DNA from: Undaria pinnatifida
Lineage: Eukaryota > Sar > Phaeophyceae > Laminariales > Alariaceae
Assembly: GCA_012845835.1 (NCBI GenBank)
Contig: JABAKD010000006.1
Span: 11,018,945-11,082,944, forward strand
DNA length: 64,000 nucleotides
Direction of reading: 5' to 3'
This document shows positions 1 through 13,900 of the stretch, one piece after another. The notes below the pieces were generated by a model. That model ran no database searches. It worked only from the letters and a program-made list of their open reading frames with translations, and was not told the origin of the DNA. Every line of letters starts with the position of its first letter. Positions within the stretch are counted from its first letter, which is position 1. The position numbers were made by a program, and so were the translations under genes.

Positions 1-1777
1 TAGCTTCTCGGCGGGGCAAGGGCCTCTGAGGCAAAAAAGTTCCAGGACTTTTCACGAGTCACGACCCGACCCCCCGATCATGTCAGGATTATCGCGGGTC
101 AAGCGGGGTCAGATCAGGAGGTGTGATAAATCTCATCGGACGGGTCAGGCCGGGTCAGGAGGTTTTTTAACGTCGCGGGTCGGGACGGGTTACCCTGACG
201 CCACCTGACCCGTGAAAGCCCCGAAATTGTCCAGGGCTTTTCACTTTTCACGGTTCATGACCCGGGCCGCGGGTCGGGTCATGAGGTTTAAACAATTCTC
301 GCGGGTCGAGTCGGGACGGGTCAGGAGGTGTTGGAAATCTCACGGGTCGAGTCCAGTCGGATCAGGAGGTCTTGGCATCTCACGAGCCGGGTCGGGCCGC
401 CCTGGGCCGATCCGACTGGTATACCGAGAAGTGATCCGACCTGTGAAAGCCCTGCAATTTTCGGATTTTTTACATCATTGAATGCCTATCCATGGCGGAA
501 CCTGTAACCAGGTCATGCATTAGGGCTCCGGCACCTGTTCCATGAAGCACGTCGTGAGCTAGAAAGCGTGTTGCGCTTACGCGCCGCAGGCGTGTAGCCC
601 CTCACAGAGTCCCCCGGAGCAACAACAACAAAAAAGTGGCCATTACGTCAACTCTTTTGGAGCCTGGGTATAGCGACCAAATAGCGAGCAAATCTTTGGC
701 AAGTGCAATGTTACCCACCGTCTTCGTTATCGCGCAGCAGTTCGAATGGGATAAATACAGTAAAGTCGTGCACCTTGTTTGTATTCTTTCAGCTCGGACA
801 CAAAATGTAAATGCATTACCAACATCCAAGCAGCCCGCTTTGCTTCTACCTGTCGATGCCGTAAACGTCCGGTTTGTTGGCCACTATTTCCCACTCTCAA
901 GTCCCAAAGGGGTCAATGTACGCCCGAAAAACACTTGACAAAGTGTATTTAGACACCCAAAACATTGGTTTCGACTTGAGCGAAAACAAAATTGGTCTTC
1001 ACTCGCGTTTCCGCGCCCAACAGGTTTTTCACACGCGTTCCCCCGCCTGTTGCGCTCAACAGCAATGAATTGCAACCCGAAAATTGCGCCAGGGTAACAG
1101 CTAATTGATGCCCTGCCGGTAACAATTCTCCGGCATCGCAGCAAGGCGGGGATATTTGCTGTCATCCCCGGGTTCACGCGTGGGCCTTACCTCCGCCACC
1201 GGCATTACTGTGTGGGAATGGAAAAGCAAGCTGGATTCAGAACAAATATTTCGGTTGAGACGGTTTAGTTTTGACCCGTCAAGGCGTCTTTGGACGTAAC
1301 ATACTAGTTTTCGTGTGTAGACTTCATTGGCGGCTATCCGTCAAGGAGGTCCGTCAAGGAGGTCCGTCAAGGGGCAAGAGTGCCGTCAACGGACATCTTT
1401 GGTTCAGACCTAAACCTTTCACGTGTTAACACACCTTTTTGTTATCACAGCCTTGTTGCCGGTATCACTCCCATTGTTATCGAACCCTTTGCTATCACAC
1501 CGTCTTGTTATCATGTAATCGTGCAATCTGTTCGAGGTCTGTTCACGCTCCTTTGCCATCGTTAATACCGTTAGCATACACCCTCGTTATCCCCCCCCCC
1601 CCCCCGCCGTTCCCACACCCTAGCTGCGGGGCTCCCGTGCGTGTTGTTATCACCGGGGATGATTAGATTGCACCCCCTCCACGCAACAGCACACCCGGTT
1701 ATACTATTCTTTAAAGGTCGAAATGTTAATCACCGGGTTCTGTTTTATTCTGTGTTGTACGGTATATGATCCCGCAG
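1..1777. other. 5' end of window; mostly GH47 intron, no exon found
   Basis: Apart from the MITEs at 41-454 there is a small tandem tccgtcaaggagg run (1328-1372) and ttgttatcac-like repeats (1438-1520). I searched for the GH47 DSLDTL/EF..A..W blocks on this strand and did not see them, so the missing 5' exons are upstream. Confidence 0.6.
41..454. mobile_element. Short hAT-type MITEs rich in CGGGTC (two adjacent units)
   Basis: Unit 2 (232-454) starts cagggcttttcac and ends gtgaaagccctg with imperfect 8-base flanks (AAATTGTC/CAATTTTC). Unit 1 (about 41-222) has matching but diverged ends. Interiors repeat cgggtcgagtcgggacgggt and tcaggaggtgttggaaatct. Related copies lie at 11200-11463 and 22551-22909. 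The small ORF here is an accident of the repeat. Confidence 0.7.
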
Positions 1778-1911
1778 AACGTGAACGTCTTCGAGACGAC
1801 TATACGGGTGCTTGGCGGGCTGCTGGCAGCGTATCACCTATCGGAGGAAGAAGGTCTGCTTCGGAAGGCTGAGGACCTGGGCAGGAGGCTGGCGAAGGCC
1901 TTCGATTCACC
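1778..1911 (+). CDS. GH47 exon a (first visible exon)
   Basis: Acceptor cccgcag and donor CACC|gtgaga. It encodes [20 protein letters not shown] and continues to AFDSP. FE(T/S)TIR holds the family's conserved Glu and Arg in the active site. It starts in phase 0 and ends in phase 2; the split Pro codon is completed by the next exon to give PSGIPY. Confidence 0.93.
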
Positions 1912-4900
1912 GTGAGAACATCCCACCTCCCCCTTCTCCTTCTACAACTCCCTCCACCCCCTCCTTCACGCCTCGGACAGACCACGATCTAGATCATCTA
2001 GATCATCTACAGTGACAGATCCCATAGCTCTCCCGTTATGAGATGTTGTGCAGGATCTGTATACATAAGAGTACAGCTCCAACTCGGGAAATAAGTACTA
2101 GACAGCTCCAACTCAGGAAATATGTACTAGATCATGCAGATCATACGGCCTCTATCCCGGCAACATGAGCTTGCTCATACAGATCTTCCCTCTGAAGGAC
2201 CTAGATCCTCGAGTTAGGATCGATGATCTGTGCGACGTGTGAGCCCTTTACAATTGTACCCGCAGTTAGTTTGGGGGGGGAACTAGTGGGAAATAGTTTA
2301 GGATCAGGATTGATGTTTGAAATTCTAAAACGGTGAATCCTTTTCCCGCTACAGGACAGATCCCTATCTGATTTCAACTTTTGTATCCCCGAAAAACGGT
2401 TGTAGTTCTAGTTCTTAGGGTTAAAAATCCCATCCATCCTTTTACAAACTCCCTCCCTCCTTCTCCCTCCTTCTTCCTCCTTCCCCCCTTTAACCCCTGA
2501 CACGTGCTACCATAGAGGTAGCACTTTTCGGCTACAAAATGTTTCTGAATGACGGGCCACCTTAACCCCTCCAGAGCCCCAAAATCCCTCCCTATACTAA
2601 ATTCAAGTTAAACTATCCCCCAAAAAGGTTTCCAGTTGTAAAGACGTTAACCGAATTTCGTCGGAATGGCAGTGTTTCTTATACAGCGAAATCATTTTTT
2701 TTTTGTTCATTGGGTATGCACTCGATGTCATTTTTATCGATCGAAATGGAGTTTTGGATGGGGTGTAGAGCTCCTCAAGCCAAGACGCTTGCAGGGCAAA
2801 AATGGTGATGTCACCTGTACCGTACTATTAGTAGCATGTGTCCCCGTTAGAGCTACAACTGTAACTGCACCCACGTTTTTGGAGACAAACTACTTAAAAA
2901 TAGTGTGGGACAATTTTTGCGGTGGTAAAAATAAGGGTTTCAAAACCTCCCCCCCCCCGCCATTGGTACCAGCCGTATTTGGTGTTGTTTGCCGTGTTCC
3001 CCCGTAATACGAAGGTTAAAAATCCCTCACTCCTTCTGCAACTCCCTCCCTCCTTCTCCCCCCTCCCCTCCCTTACATTTTTCCTGCTTCAAGAATTTTC
3101 CCACTCTAGGACCAAGTATTTGGTGTTGTTTGCCGTGTTCCCCCGTAATACCAAGGTTAAAAATCCCTCACTCCTTCTGCAACTCCCTCCCTCCTTCTCC
3201 CCCCTCCCCTCCCTTACATTTTTCCTGCTTCAAGAATTTTCCCACTCTAGGACCAAGTAGTTTGTCCCCAAAACGGTGGGGTTGTGAGTCGGACGAGTAG
3301 TTGCTGTAGTCTTTTCCGGAAGTGCCGACTATCTGACTTATGGGGTTTCCATACTCACAGGAGGTATTGTTTAATGCGGAGTGCTTTTTTCCCCCTTTGT
3401 TTTAGCCGGGCCCCCTTGGTCGGAGCGGCGGGACTGATTTTGGCTCGCTTCGCTCTCCTGGTCGGCTGACGATAAACTGGATTCGCCAGCCGGCTTGCCG
3501 ACTATAAATTCTTAGATGGCTAACGGCGCCTACCGATTAGTTTTTAGTCGTGAAATTCTGCCGACTCACAGCTCTACAAAATGTGTTCGCAGTTCCAAAA
3601 AGGTGAAAAATTAGCCTTCCCTGTTACAGATCCCTCCCTCCTTCTGCAGTTTGTGTAGTTTTCACATCCATTCTGATACCCAACTACCGGGTAATTTGTA
3701 CCAGGTACGCTTTTGCTGGATAAGGATATTTGAAGGAATAGACGACGCTACCAAGGTTTCATGTTTTGCTCCACTTGTGCTGGCTTTGGCCCGATTAATG
3801 CCTCAAGCATGCTACTTTCTCCCGTTTTGCCGCGTTATCCATCTGAGGGTACGCAGGTCTGGCATCCCCTATTCGGACGTGAACTTGAAGACTGGGCATG
3901 CTTTCAACCCTGGGTCTTCGCCCGGCAGTACGCTGTCTGAAGCTACCACGCTCCAACTGGAGTTCAGGTGACAAAGACGCGTGTCCACAAGGTTGCGTAA
4001 CAAGTAAAGAGTGCGTTTGTTGCCCACTACGCTCGCAGGTCTGTTTTGCTAACGTTTGTGTATTTTTTTTAGTATTTCTTTTCAATTTTTTGCATACCAA
4101 GCAGGATTCCGTATGCATTTTATTTGTTTTCAAGAGGGCCTATGCTAGTTTGAGGTGTACTCGCAGAAGAATGTGGACCTTTTGTTTCTATTTTCTTTAG
4201 CTTTGTGCAAGACTCACGGAACATACCAACATAAATCGCTTCTTGGGTCCTAGGCGGAGGCTTGACCCGTTTTCTACTGCAAAAGTCAAGTTTACACTGA
4301 TTCCAAGTAGTTTTCCCCCGAAAAACATCGATGCAGTTCATAAGGACGGGTTAAGGGGCCTTTTTACGACGCAAGACAAACGCTTTTCTGCTGCTATTTA
4401 GTCATCCCACGGTAGCTGGGTGCATCGGAAGTTTCCAAGAATTTTCTGAGCTCCTAACATGAGGAGCTAACATGAGGAGCTCAGTACCGACATCATCACC
4501 CGAAAGATGACCTCGAAGGCATTTCAAGCGCGCAGTCCGACCAATACTTGAATGTTCGTAAAAAATATCAGACTAACCGGTAGTTCTTCACTGAGGTCAA
4601 CCGGCCGGAAACGTGGGCCCAAAAACGTGAAACCCCTACGATGGCATGACTCAATTGGCACGTGTTTTTAGGCAAGGTTGTTTTTCAAGTCTTAGGAGTT
4701 GTTTAGCAAATCCTTTCAAGTCTTGGGAGTAGCAAATCCAACTAACCAGCACCTGGGAGCAACTAAAACTTTCCGTAGACTTGCCAACGAAGGACTAAAA
4801 ATTTTTGCAAGAAATAGCTTTGGCAAAAAAAAACTTGCTTTTTTGGCAAATCCAAAGTTCCAGTAACTTGCCGATTTGGCAAAAAAACTTGCCCAGACAT

Positions 4901-7900
4901 TTGTCCCGTACTACTGTTAATACTATTAATACTATCATTAATAGACGCGTGTTATGGTAGAGGTATTAAGGTATACCTTTTTTCGGCTGAAACATTTTCT
5001 GGCTGTTAATACTATTAATACTAGTATTAATAGACGCGTGTTATGGTAGATGTATTAAAGTATACCTTTTTTTGCTGGAACATTTTCTGGCTGTTATTTC
5101 TATTGATAGTATTATTAATAGACGCGTGCTATGATAGAGGTATTAAGGCATACCTTTTTTTGGCTGAAACATTTTCTGGCTGTTAATGGTATCCATACTA
5201 TTTTTAATAGACGCGTGCCATGATAGAGGTATTAATGTATACCTTTTTTTGGCTGAAACATTTTCTGGATGACGGGGATATTAAAGCCACAATCCTTGGA
5301 AGGTCGTTCTTGTTTTGCAGTGTTATTCTTTTTGTATACCTATAGCCATGATTTCTATTTTTTAGAAAGGCTGTATGGAAGAAACGTGCTGAGCGCCTAA
5401 ATGTTAGAGGTGTCTCTATTAGGAGTAGGAACGGTGCTCCGTCTCGAAAGGGATGCGTAGTCCATGGTCAAATTACTTAAGGAAAGCCTTTAATGAGTGC
5501 CCCCTTTCCCCCCTCTCCCCCTTCCTCCTGGTTCCTTGTTAGTTACCTGTCGGAGGTAACGGGGTTACCCGTGTTCAATGCCGTTGCGCAGCGCGCTTCG
5601 GATGCGATAGAAGCGGCAAGGGTCCGGCTAGGATGGGCTGAAAAAAACGACGGCAACAAGCAGGTACGCTATACCGGTATACAGTGGGGGTCCCCCTGTA
5701 GTGCCCGTTGAATAGTGCCTGTTTCCTGCCGATTAAATCGCTTGGCACGACTCGAAAATACGTTGGGGCTCTCCCTGTAGTGCCGGTTGAATAGTGGCTA
5801 TTTCCTGTACAGTGCCGGCTAAATCGCTTGGAACGACTCGAGTGTACATTGGGGGTCTCCTGTAGTGGTTGAATAGTGCCTATTGCTGGTATATTGCCGG
5901 TTAAACCGCTTGGCACGCCTCGAATATGCATTGGGGACCTCGCCTCAATGCCGGTTGAGAAGTGCCTATTTCCGGTGTAGTGCCGGTTAAATCGCTTTGC
6001 TCGCCTCGAATATGCATTGGGGGTCCCCTGCAGTGTCGGTTGAATAGTGGCCATTGCCGGTACAGTGCCGGTTAAATCGTTCGGCACGACTCAAATCCGG
6101 TGTACTAGTGCCATTGTCGGTACTATATCCAGTAGTGCCGGTTTCTGGTATAATGCTGGTTTTGTTGGCTGGCACACACGGGCACCGTATAGGGAGACCT
6201 ACTGTAATTTAGTGATGCGTACCGAACGAGAATCAACTTCGATATCGAACGAGAATCAACAGCGATATCAAGCGAGAATCAAGTTCGATACGATACCGAT
6301 AAATGCTTGTGATGAGCATATATCGAATGATAATCGGATTCGATACACCTGTATACGATACCGATTAACGGGACAAATAAGTCGATGCGATACCGATATT
6401 GTATGCGTCAATAATTCCGTTCAGTATGGAGGTAAAACATGTGGGAATTCCAAGGGATGGGGGCAAAACGCGTTCGGTAAGATACGTCGAAAAAATCGGT
6501 AAACCGAAACGAAGTATACAGCAGTACTGCAACTTTCGATACGAGTGCCAGCACAAACCTAGACACTAGGGGTGGGTCAGGGGACAGGGGGGGGGTGTAC
6601 TCAGTTTGTGCATGGCCGCAGGGAAGAGGTGGGGGGGGGGTACGAACTACATTGTTGCTTGATTTTTAATCGAACCGTTGACCACGCGTCCCTGTCAAGA
6701 CAAAACGCCGCTCCTATTCCTAATAGAAACATTTCTAGCTTTTGGTAGGGCTGTGAGTCGGCAACTTGCGCGACCAATAATCAATCGGCCGGTAAGGCTA
6801 GCCAACTAAGTGACTTTAGTTGGCAAGTCGGACGGCAAAGCCAGCTGATCTCCAGCGGGCTTGCCGACATGCGAGCCACATCAGCCTCCCTATACTAATT
6901 CCAAATGCTAGAGCTCTAAAGGGGTCAAGTCATTCCGACTCACAGCTCTAGCAGTTGGGCTCTGCTTACGTATTTGCGATATATAGTCGGGTGTTATTGT
7001 CCCTTTCTTTCTCGCTCCCGCTACGCAGGGTCTCTGTCCAGTGTTCGTCGATCCCGTGAAGGGTCTCTTCGGAGAGTCGGGTGGTGTGGTGGGCCCGGGG
7101 TCGGGCCTGGTCACCCTCGGGGCGAGGGGAGACTCGTACTACGAGTACCTTCTTAAGCAGTGGCTCTTCTCCGGGAAGACGTGAGTCGGAGGTTAGGGGG
7201 GGTCTTGGAAGGGGGGGGGGGGGGAGGGGGCGGGGGAGGGGGTACTCATTATTTGCTTGCCTTAGTCGTTTGACCATTGACCACGCATCCCTTTCGAGAC
7301 GGAGCACCGTTCCTTCTCCTATTAGAGACATCTCTAACATTTGGGCGCTCGTTAAGGGGGTGTACTCAATTTGTGCATGGCCGTAGTCGTATCACCATAG
7401 ACCCTCGCATCCCTACTGTGCCGGGACGGGGCACGTCGGGTTTTCACCAACCAGGCAAACATTGCTTGCTCCAAGAATGGGGGGCGGGTTACGGGGGTGT
7501 ATTCAATTTGTGCATGGCCGTAGTCGTATGACCATAGACCCTCGCATCCTTACTATGCCGGGACGGAGCACGTCGGATTTTCTCCAACCAGGCACACATT
7601 GCTTGCACCAAGCGCGAGGCGCCGTGAGGTGTTCGGCCAGTCGCATGAAGGGTGAACTGCATCCTTCCAAGAACCGCTCGGAAGACGGACTTCGGCACCT
7701 TGTGCCTACTTTCTTGCTTATGGATGACAGCGCCAATGAGTTACTTTGTTTTCTGTTGTGACCACTCCAGAGACAGCAATGAATATTACCATGTAACTGC
7801 CTCGTGGGTGCCTTACCATATTCACACTGCGTGATGCGATCGATCATTCCCCTTTTGTGGAGTTGGGGTTCTCCACCCTGCACAATATGATCTATGCGAT

Positions 7901-10900
7901 AACCATCATGGTGACCGCCAAAAAACGGACAAAAGAACACGGTACCCTGGTTGTCTAGCTCACGCAGTGGTTGGCGTGTTTTACAGCGTCGTTGCCAACC
8001 AACGCCAACCCCAAAAATACATACGACGTTACAGCGTCGGTGCCAACCGAGGCCAACTATTGTATTATGGTTTTAGGGGGTGGGGGTGTGGCGATTACCT
8101 GCTCAAGCAGTGGCTTTCTCGGGCAAGAATTGAGCGGGGGTTAGAGGGGAGAGGGGAGGGGGAGGGATGGAGGAGGGGGGAGTAGGAGAGGCGTGAAGGG
8201 AGGGAAGGGGAGAGAGAGGAGGGGGGGGGGGGGGGGCAGGTGAAGATGGGAGCGGGGAGCATCGAAGATGTTCTGTTTTGTTTGCTCGGCGGTTTAATGG
8301 GTATCCAGGCTGCGTATGATGCGTCGAATTGGCGAAGGGCCGTAGAGGTTGTTTTTTGTTCATTTATTTCTGTACGTTAATATCCTTTGAGAACGCCTCC
8401 CGGGGGGCATACATTTTTTTATTGGAAAATAACACCCCGGGGGCGTTTTCGTCGGTAAGGGGGTGATATTTCCACAACAACTAAAACATGCCGGGGCGAA
8501 AATTCCTTGGGGTGTTCACACGTCGGCGTGGAAAATCCCCGGGTTTTTGGTATCGTTTTTCCTGTTCGAGGCACGCACCACACAGCGCAAGGGTAGGTAT
8601 GTCGGCAGGAGTACCGAGGTGGTGCTACGGTAGATATTAACTTGTTGAAAAGATTTTTAATGTGAGAAAATAACAACGAAAGCAACAACGACGGCGACAA
8701 CAGCAACAATAACACCGTTGCCAGAGTAGATGCCTTGAATTCTTCTGTAAACGCCCCGTGGGGCGGCAAAAAAAAATGGGGGAAACAAGAGCACCCCGGG
8801 GCCAACTCAGAGGAAGGGGGGCGACAATAAATAAATAAATAATGATTACCCCGGAGCGTTCTCAAAGTTTTTGGCCTCACCGGCGGTTTTTTGAGAAGGA
8901 GTCGCTCTCGTGGAAGGGCGCGTTCTCAAAGGATAGTGCGGTAGTTTTATTTGGTTGATGTTTTGGTGCAACGCTCCAGCAGTTGCAGGCCTTTGGGGCT
9001 TGTCTTGCCTTGTGCTCGCTACGGTGATTGACGGCGGACATCCGTCAACCCTTATGGGGTGTGATTCGTAAGCTGTAGGTACCCGTAGATACTCTGCAGG
9101 TACCCGGGTATATACCTAATTATTGCCAATCACAAGCATACGTGGTACCGGGGTGCTGGCAACCCAGAGTTTGTAACCTACCAAGCATACCTTGAAACCC
9201 TTGTACCGGTGAAACACCTAAGTACTGGAAATACTCAATGAGGCCAAAACTACCCCCTCCATGGAGAATTGACGTACAAGAAATGTTGCCGGAACAGACT
9301 ATCCCAGACTTGATCCCCCTCCCTGCCCCCCCCTCACGCCCGCCGCCCCGCTGTCTTCCTTCGCTCATCCTCGGCCCTTCCCTCCCTTCACTATCCGCCC
9401 CACTCCCGCCCTCCCTCCCCCCCTCCTCCCTCCCTCCCCTCCTCCTCCTCTTCCTTCCTCCCCCCCCTCCCCCCCTCCTTCCTCTCCTCTCCGCCCCCCC
9501 CCCCCCCCTCCCCTCCACACACACCCCTCCCCCCGTTTCCCCTCTCCTCTTCCCCCCCCTCCCTGCTTCTCTTGTATCTTTAGGGACACGAAATACCTGG
9601 AGAGATATCAGGAGGCAATGATGGGGGTGGAGTCTAGCCTTGTGCGAAAGCCCTTCCCGGGAGGGCTGTGGTACGTTGGGGAGCTCAACGGAGACTCATT
9701 CCTGCCAAAGGTTAGTTGCTTAATAGTTGGTCAATTCGTTCGTTAGGTGCAGTCGTGGTCCTTAATTAGTGCGGTGCCTTGCCAGAAGACAAGACCGCAC
9801 TATAGTGGGCACCCCGCACTATCCCTGGACAGAGCGATTATCTGTGGAGCTACGAGCTACGGCGAACTGACCTGTCCTGTTCTTAAAGATAATGAGTTAT
9901 CTATCCCGAAACCAGCTACAGTAGCTCCGAGATGACGTGTACGGTGGGCAGATGATCTTTACGGTGAGCTGATCCGTCCTATGTCTGAACCCTGTCCACG
10001 TTGCGTGCGTGCTCCAGATGGACCACTTGTTATGCTTCCTTCCGGGCACCCTCGCCTTGGGTTACCACCAAGGAGTGTCTACAAAGTCCATGGGGGGGCA
10101 TGCCCACCTGGAGCTAGCGATGCAACTCGCCGAGACCTGCTATCAGGTGGGGGAGCGTCGTATTGTCGAGGCACGAGAAAATGCGTGTTTTACGCGTACG
10201 GAAGAAGTTTGCCCAAGTCTATCAAATCAACGCGGGTGAATGGTACGTGACAATTGAATAGCCCTGGGACACACCGCGGGTAGTTTGTTTCTGCTGACCT
10301 GCAAGCCAAGCACGAATTCAATCAGATAATCAGCGCTACAAGTTCAAGGTTTGGCACAGACTACAGTGGTGTACATACTTTATGACCACCGCGTGACGAG
10401 CCAATTAGGTGTTCTTATCTCTGCTATTGTTTTATATTATATTTTACTAACAATACCGCAAAATGATCCCATAACAGTTCTGTTTTTCGTGATAAGCCGA
10501 TTTTGCCTGGTCTTAATCCGACGAAAGTTGTTTAACCGGATGCTCTTGGATGGGGCACGCTACTGTACTTGGAATTCCTAGTACTTTTTTTCGTGGCAAG
10601 CCGATGTAATAGGTCTTAACCCCCAAATAAATTAAACCGGATGGTCTTGGAATGGGTACACAGCTGTACATGGAATTAGTTTGTTTTTTTTCGTGACTGT
10701 CCAGGCCGATTTACTTGGTCTTATCCCCCGAAATGTCTTGAACCAGATGGTGTTGAATTACACACGAAACGCCACTGTACTTGGAATTCCAAGTGCGTTT
10801 TTTTTGTGACAAGCCGATGTACGTGGTCTATCCCCCGAAAAGTCTTCAACCGGATGGTCTTTCAATACGCACCATACACCACTGTACTTGGGGTTAGTAT

Positions 10901-13900
10901 GGATTTGTCCTTCTTGACCAGCCGATTTACCTGTTTTTATCTCCCGAAAGGTCTTAAACCGGATGGTCGTAAAATTGCTCTATACCAGAGTACTTGGAAT
11001 TGCGTGATACCGACTAGTTGGAATTCATAAGGTCCGGCAAGGCAGCGTCAGTGCTGCTAGCTTGAATGCTGAGCGAGCGGAAAAGTTCGTGAGCCAGATA
11101 TTTTTCGTCAGTATTGACGTAGAGCTGGCGATCAACTCATCGACACCTGCTAGCTAGCAGGTGGGGGAATGCAAAGGGCGTACTTGTCCGAGGGATTTTC
11201 GCGGGTCGGCTCACTGATCAAGGGTCATTTCGGATGGGGTTGAGTCAGGGGCGAACCCGACCCAACCCGCGAGGTTGGAAACTATCCTGACCCGACCCGA
11301 CCCGACCCGACCCGACCCGACCCGACCCGACCCGACCCGACCCGACCCGACCCGACCCGACCCGACCCGACCCGACCCGACCCGACTCGACTCGACTCGA
11401 CCGGACCCGATCCAACTCCACCCGCGATATTTTGAAACCTTCTGACCCGAGAAGAGGCCCGGTTTTCTTTGCGTCTGCGAGTTGGCTGACTATATGTCGC
11501 CTTTCCCGTTATTATTTTTTTTGTGTGCTGTTAGTTTTCGGTATTCTGCGTGTTTGAATTTTCGACACATGCTACGTAAGGTAGAGCGTTGTTTTTTGCC
11601 CTTGCAAGGTTCTTAGCTTGAAGAGCTCCAGGCCTTCTTGAGGCAAAAGCTGATTGTATTTTCTTCTTCTTTTTATAACAATAGCGATAACAAGAAAAGG
11701 GCATCCCAACGAACGAGTTGATTTTTCTTTGCAATACCCTGCGAATTTTTTTCAAGTAACTAAAGCTTTTCTAGTGTTGGTATGAATCCAAGATTGTGTA
11801 TGTTTTTATTGCCGTTAAAAAATGGTGAATCATGACAACTTAATACCTAAACAAGAGCGGCGCGGTGTATCACGCAGCTTGCAAAGAGGAGTGTCGACCT
11901 TAAGTTTGTCGAACCTTCAGCTGGCGTAGTTAAAAATACTTTTACAAAGTATCATGGCCTAGGTGTAGACGCAAAACGCTCACAGCTGGCATAGTTGAAA
12001 AAATATTTTTATTAAATATCAGGGCCTAGGCATACACACAAAACGAAAAAAAAAAAAATACCGGCGATAATGGGTTAGAGAAGTCCCGAAATTCAGAAAG
12101 TAAGTTTTCCAAATAGTGCTTCCGCTATCGTACAAGGCTTCCATCGGGCTGGCGCGTTGGTGGCTTGATGTGTGGTGTTTGTTGATCAAGACTACGTCAG
12201 TGCCGCGGAGATCATGCAGTTCAATAATAGCGCGTCCCCGACTCGCGAAAACAATGTTACGCAGTATGTCCAACGGTGGGTACCCCGATTTAAAAGCACC
12301 CGAGTTAAGAGCACCCGATTTAAGAGCGGTCAACCCGGCATGTCCCGCCACACTACAGGCTATATATTTCCCACTACAGATAAGAGCGCTTTGTAGTAAA
12401 GAGCGCATGTTTCGGCTTGTCGCGGGGCGCTCTTAAATCGGGGTATCCACTGTATTACAAGGTTCCTCTTTGGGATGTGGTTGGCTTGGTATCCCGGGGG
12501 TGTCTTAAGTCGGAAAGGGGAAACACAGGCGTTCTAATAATACTTCGTATGTATGAGCTACCTGTTGGTTGCTGCTGCTGTGTATGCTTCGTATACCTTG
12601 TATGAGGTCCGACGATGTGTGTTTGATTGTTGCATTAGACGTGATAATGTCGCCGTGGTTCGACCTTCTGCTGTGCTCCAACCACACACACCGTGACAGC
12701 TGGCACAAAGGCACGAGCTTGAAACACGGCTGCCGTTGTACTGCTGCTGCTGTGCTGCTGCTGCTCTCGTGTACTGGTTTGTGACAGCACACACTCCACT
12801 CACACATACCTGGTACGTACAGAAGCGCGCACACATACACATACACACGGAAGCACCATCTGTGACTGTCGCAAAGGAGAGGGGGCGGCTGTCGTGCCGT
12901 GGCTGCAGCGCGTACAGAGCCTGGAGGGCCATGTGTGATGTAGTAGCACAGCAGTAGCAGAGCGAGCAAAAACAGAAACATAATGGGTTTCTATGGGCCC
13001 TGCACGACTCGGCGAAACGAGGCAGGCGGCAGTGTGGGCCTTGCTCTGTGGGTCTTGCCCGGTGCGACCACCTCCCAGGTGCGAGGAGCACAGCAACTCG
13101 AGAAATCGTAGGTAGGTGTCAATCTCCCAGGTGGACGAACGGAGGGAAGCAGTTTCGTCGGGCGAAGTTTGTTACATATTCAGGGCGACGTGCACAACAT
13201 GAGTCGCAGGGCTAGGTGCAACAGATGCGTATGATGTTCGACATATGTGCTGCTGCGGCTGCTGCGTCTGCTGCTGCTGTTGCTGCTGATGGCTGCATGT
13301 AGCTGCGTCGTAGCAGACAGCAGAGGGGATAAAACCAATTGGACTGACGTTGTACAGCGGGCGGGAGAGCGGAGCGGATAGACAACTGAGAGAGGAGCGG
13401 GCTATGATATCGAAAAATATCAAAAACGTGGGATTTCCCGTGGCCCTACTCAGCTCAGTGAGACGGAACGCAACCCCTTGACCAAAGAGCCAACTCAGCG
13501 ACTTTCAACACCCAGAGCACGCGCCACGGAGCTCGGCCGGGATCCAGACGTGCTTCGTAATGTACCGACGGCACCCTTGCTTGCCCCGTTGCCAAAAGCG
13601 CGAGAAAAAAAAAAACTCGGCCGCCGGAGATCAGCATGCACCAAAAACAACCATATTGTACATGTACATACAAACTTCCCCATAGGGGTGTGGTCGGCTT
13701 GACCCGGGGGTGGCCCAAGTCGAAAGCGAGGAACACAGAGAGCAGGCGTCCCTGCAGTAGGAGCAAGCAGGCACGAGCATAACACGAGCAAGCTCTCGTA
13801 AAATAAAAGGAGAAGTAATTTTTTTTATAAAAACTATTTCAAATTCTTCGGAAGTGAGTTGGATAAATTTTATGGGTCGATACTCACCTTTACGAGCTGC

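Noticed and set aside
1380-2015. Short ORFs upstream of GH47 exon a as a missing first exon
   Set aside because: None contains the expected GH47 DSLDTL or EF..A..W block; the visible gene simply continues left of the window.
5575-6087. 170-codon minus-strand ORF with repeated TGN.HYSTG motifs
   Set aside because: It is a translation of the internal repeats of a pogo-like MITE.
12560-13300. CTG/CAG-rich ORFs as a poly-Gln or poly-Leu gene
   Set aside because: Interrupted trinucleotide tracts in the middle of the GH47 intron; no splice partner or conserved segment.
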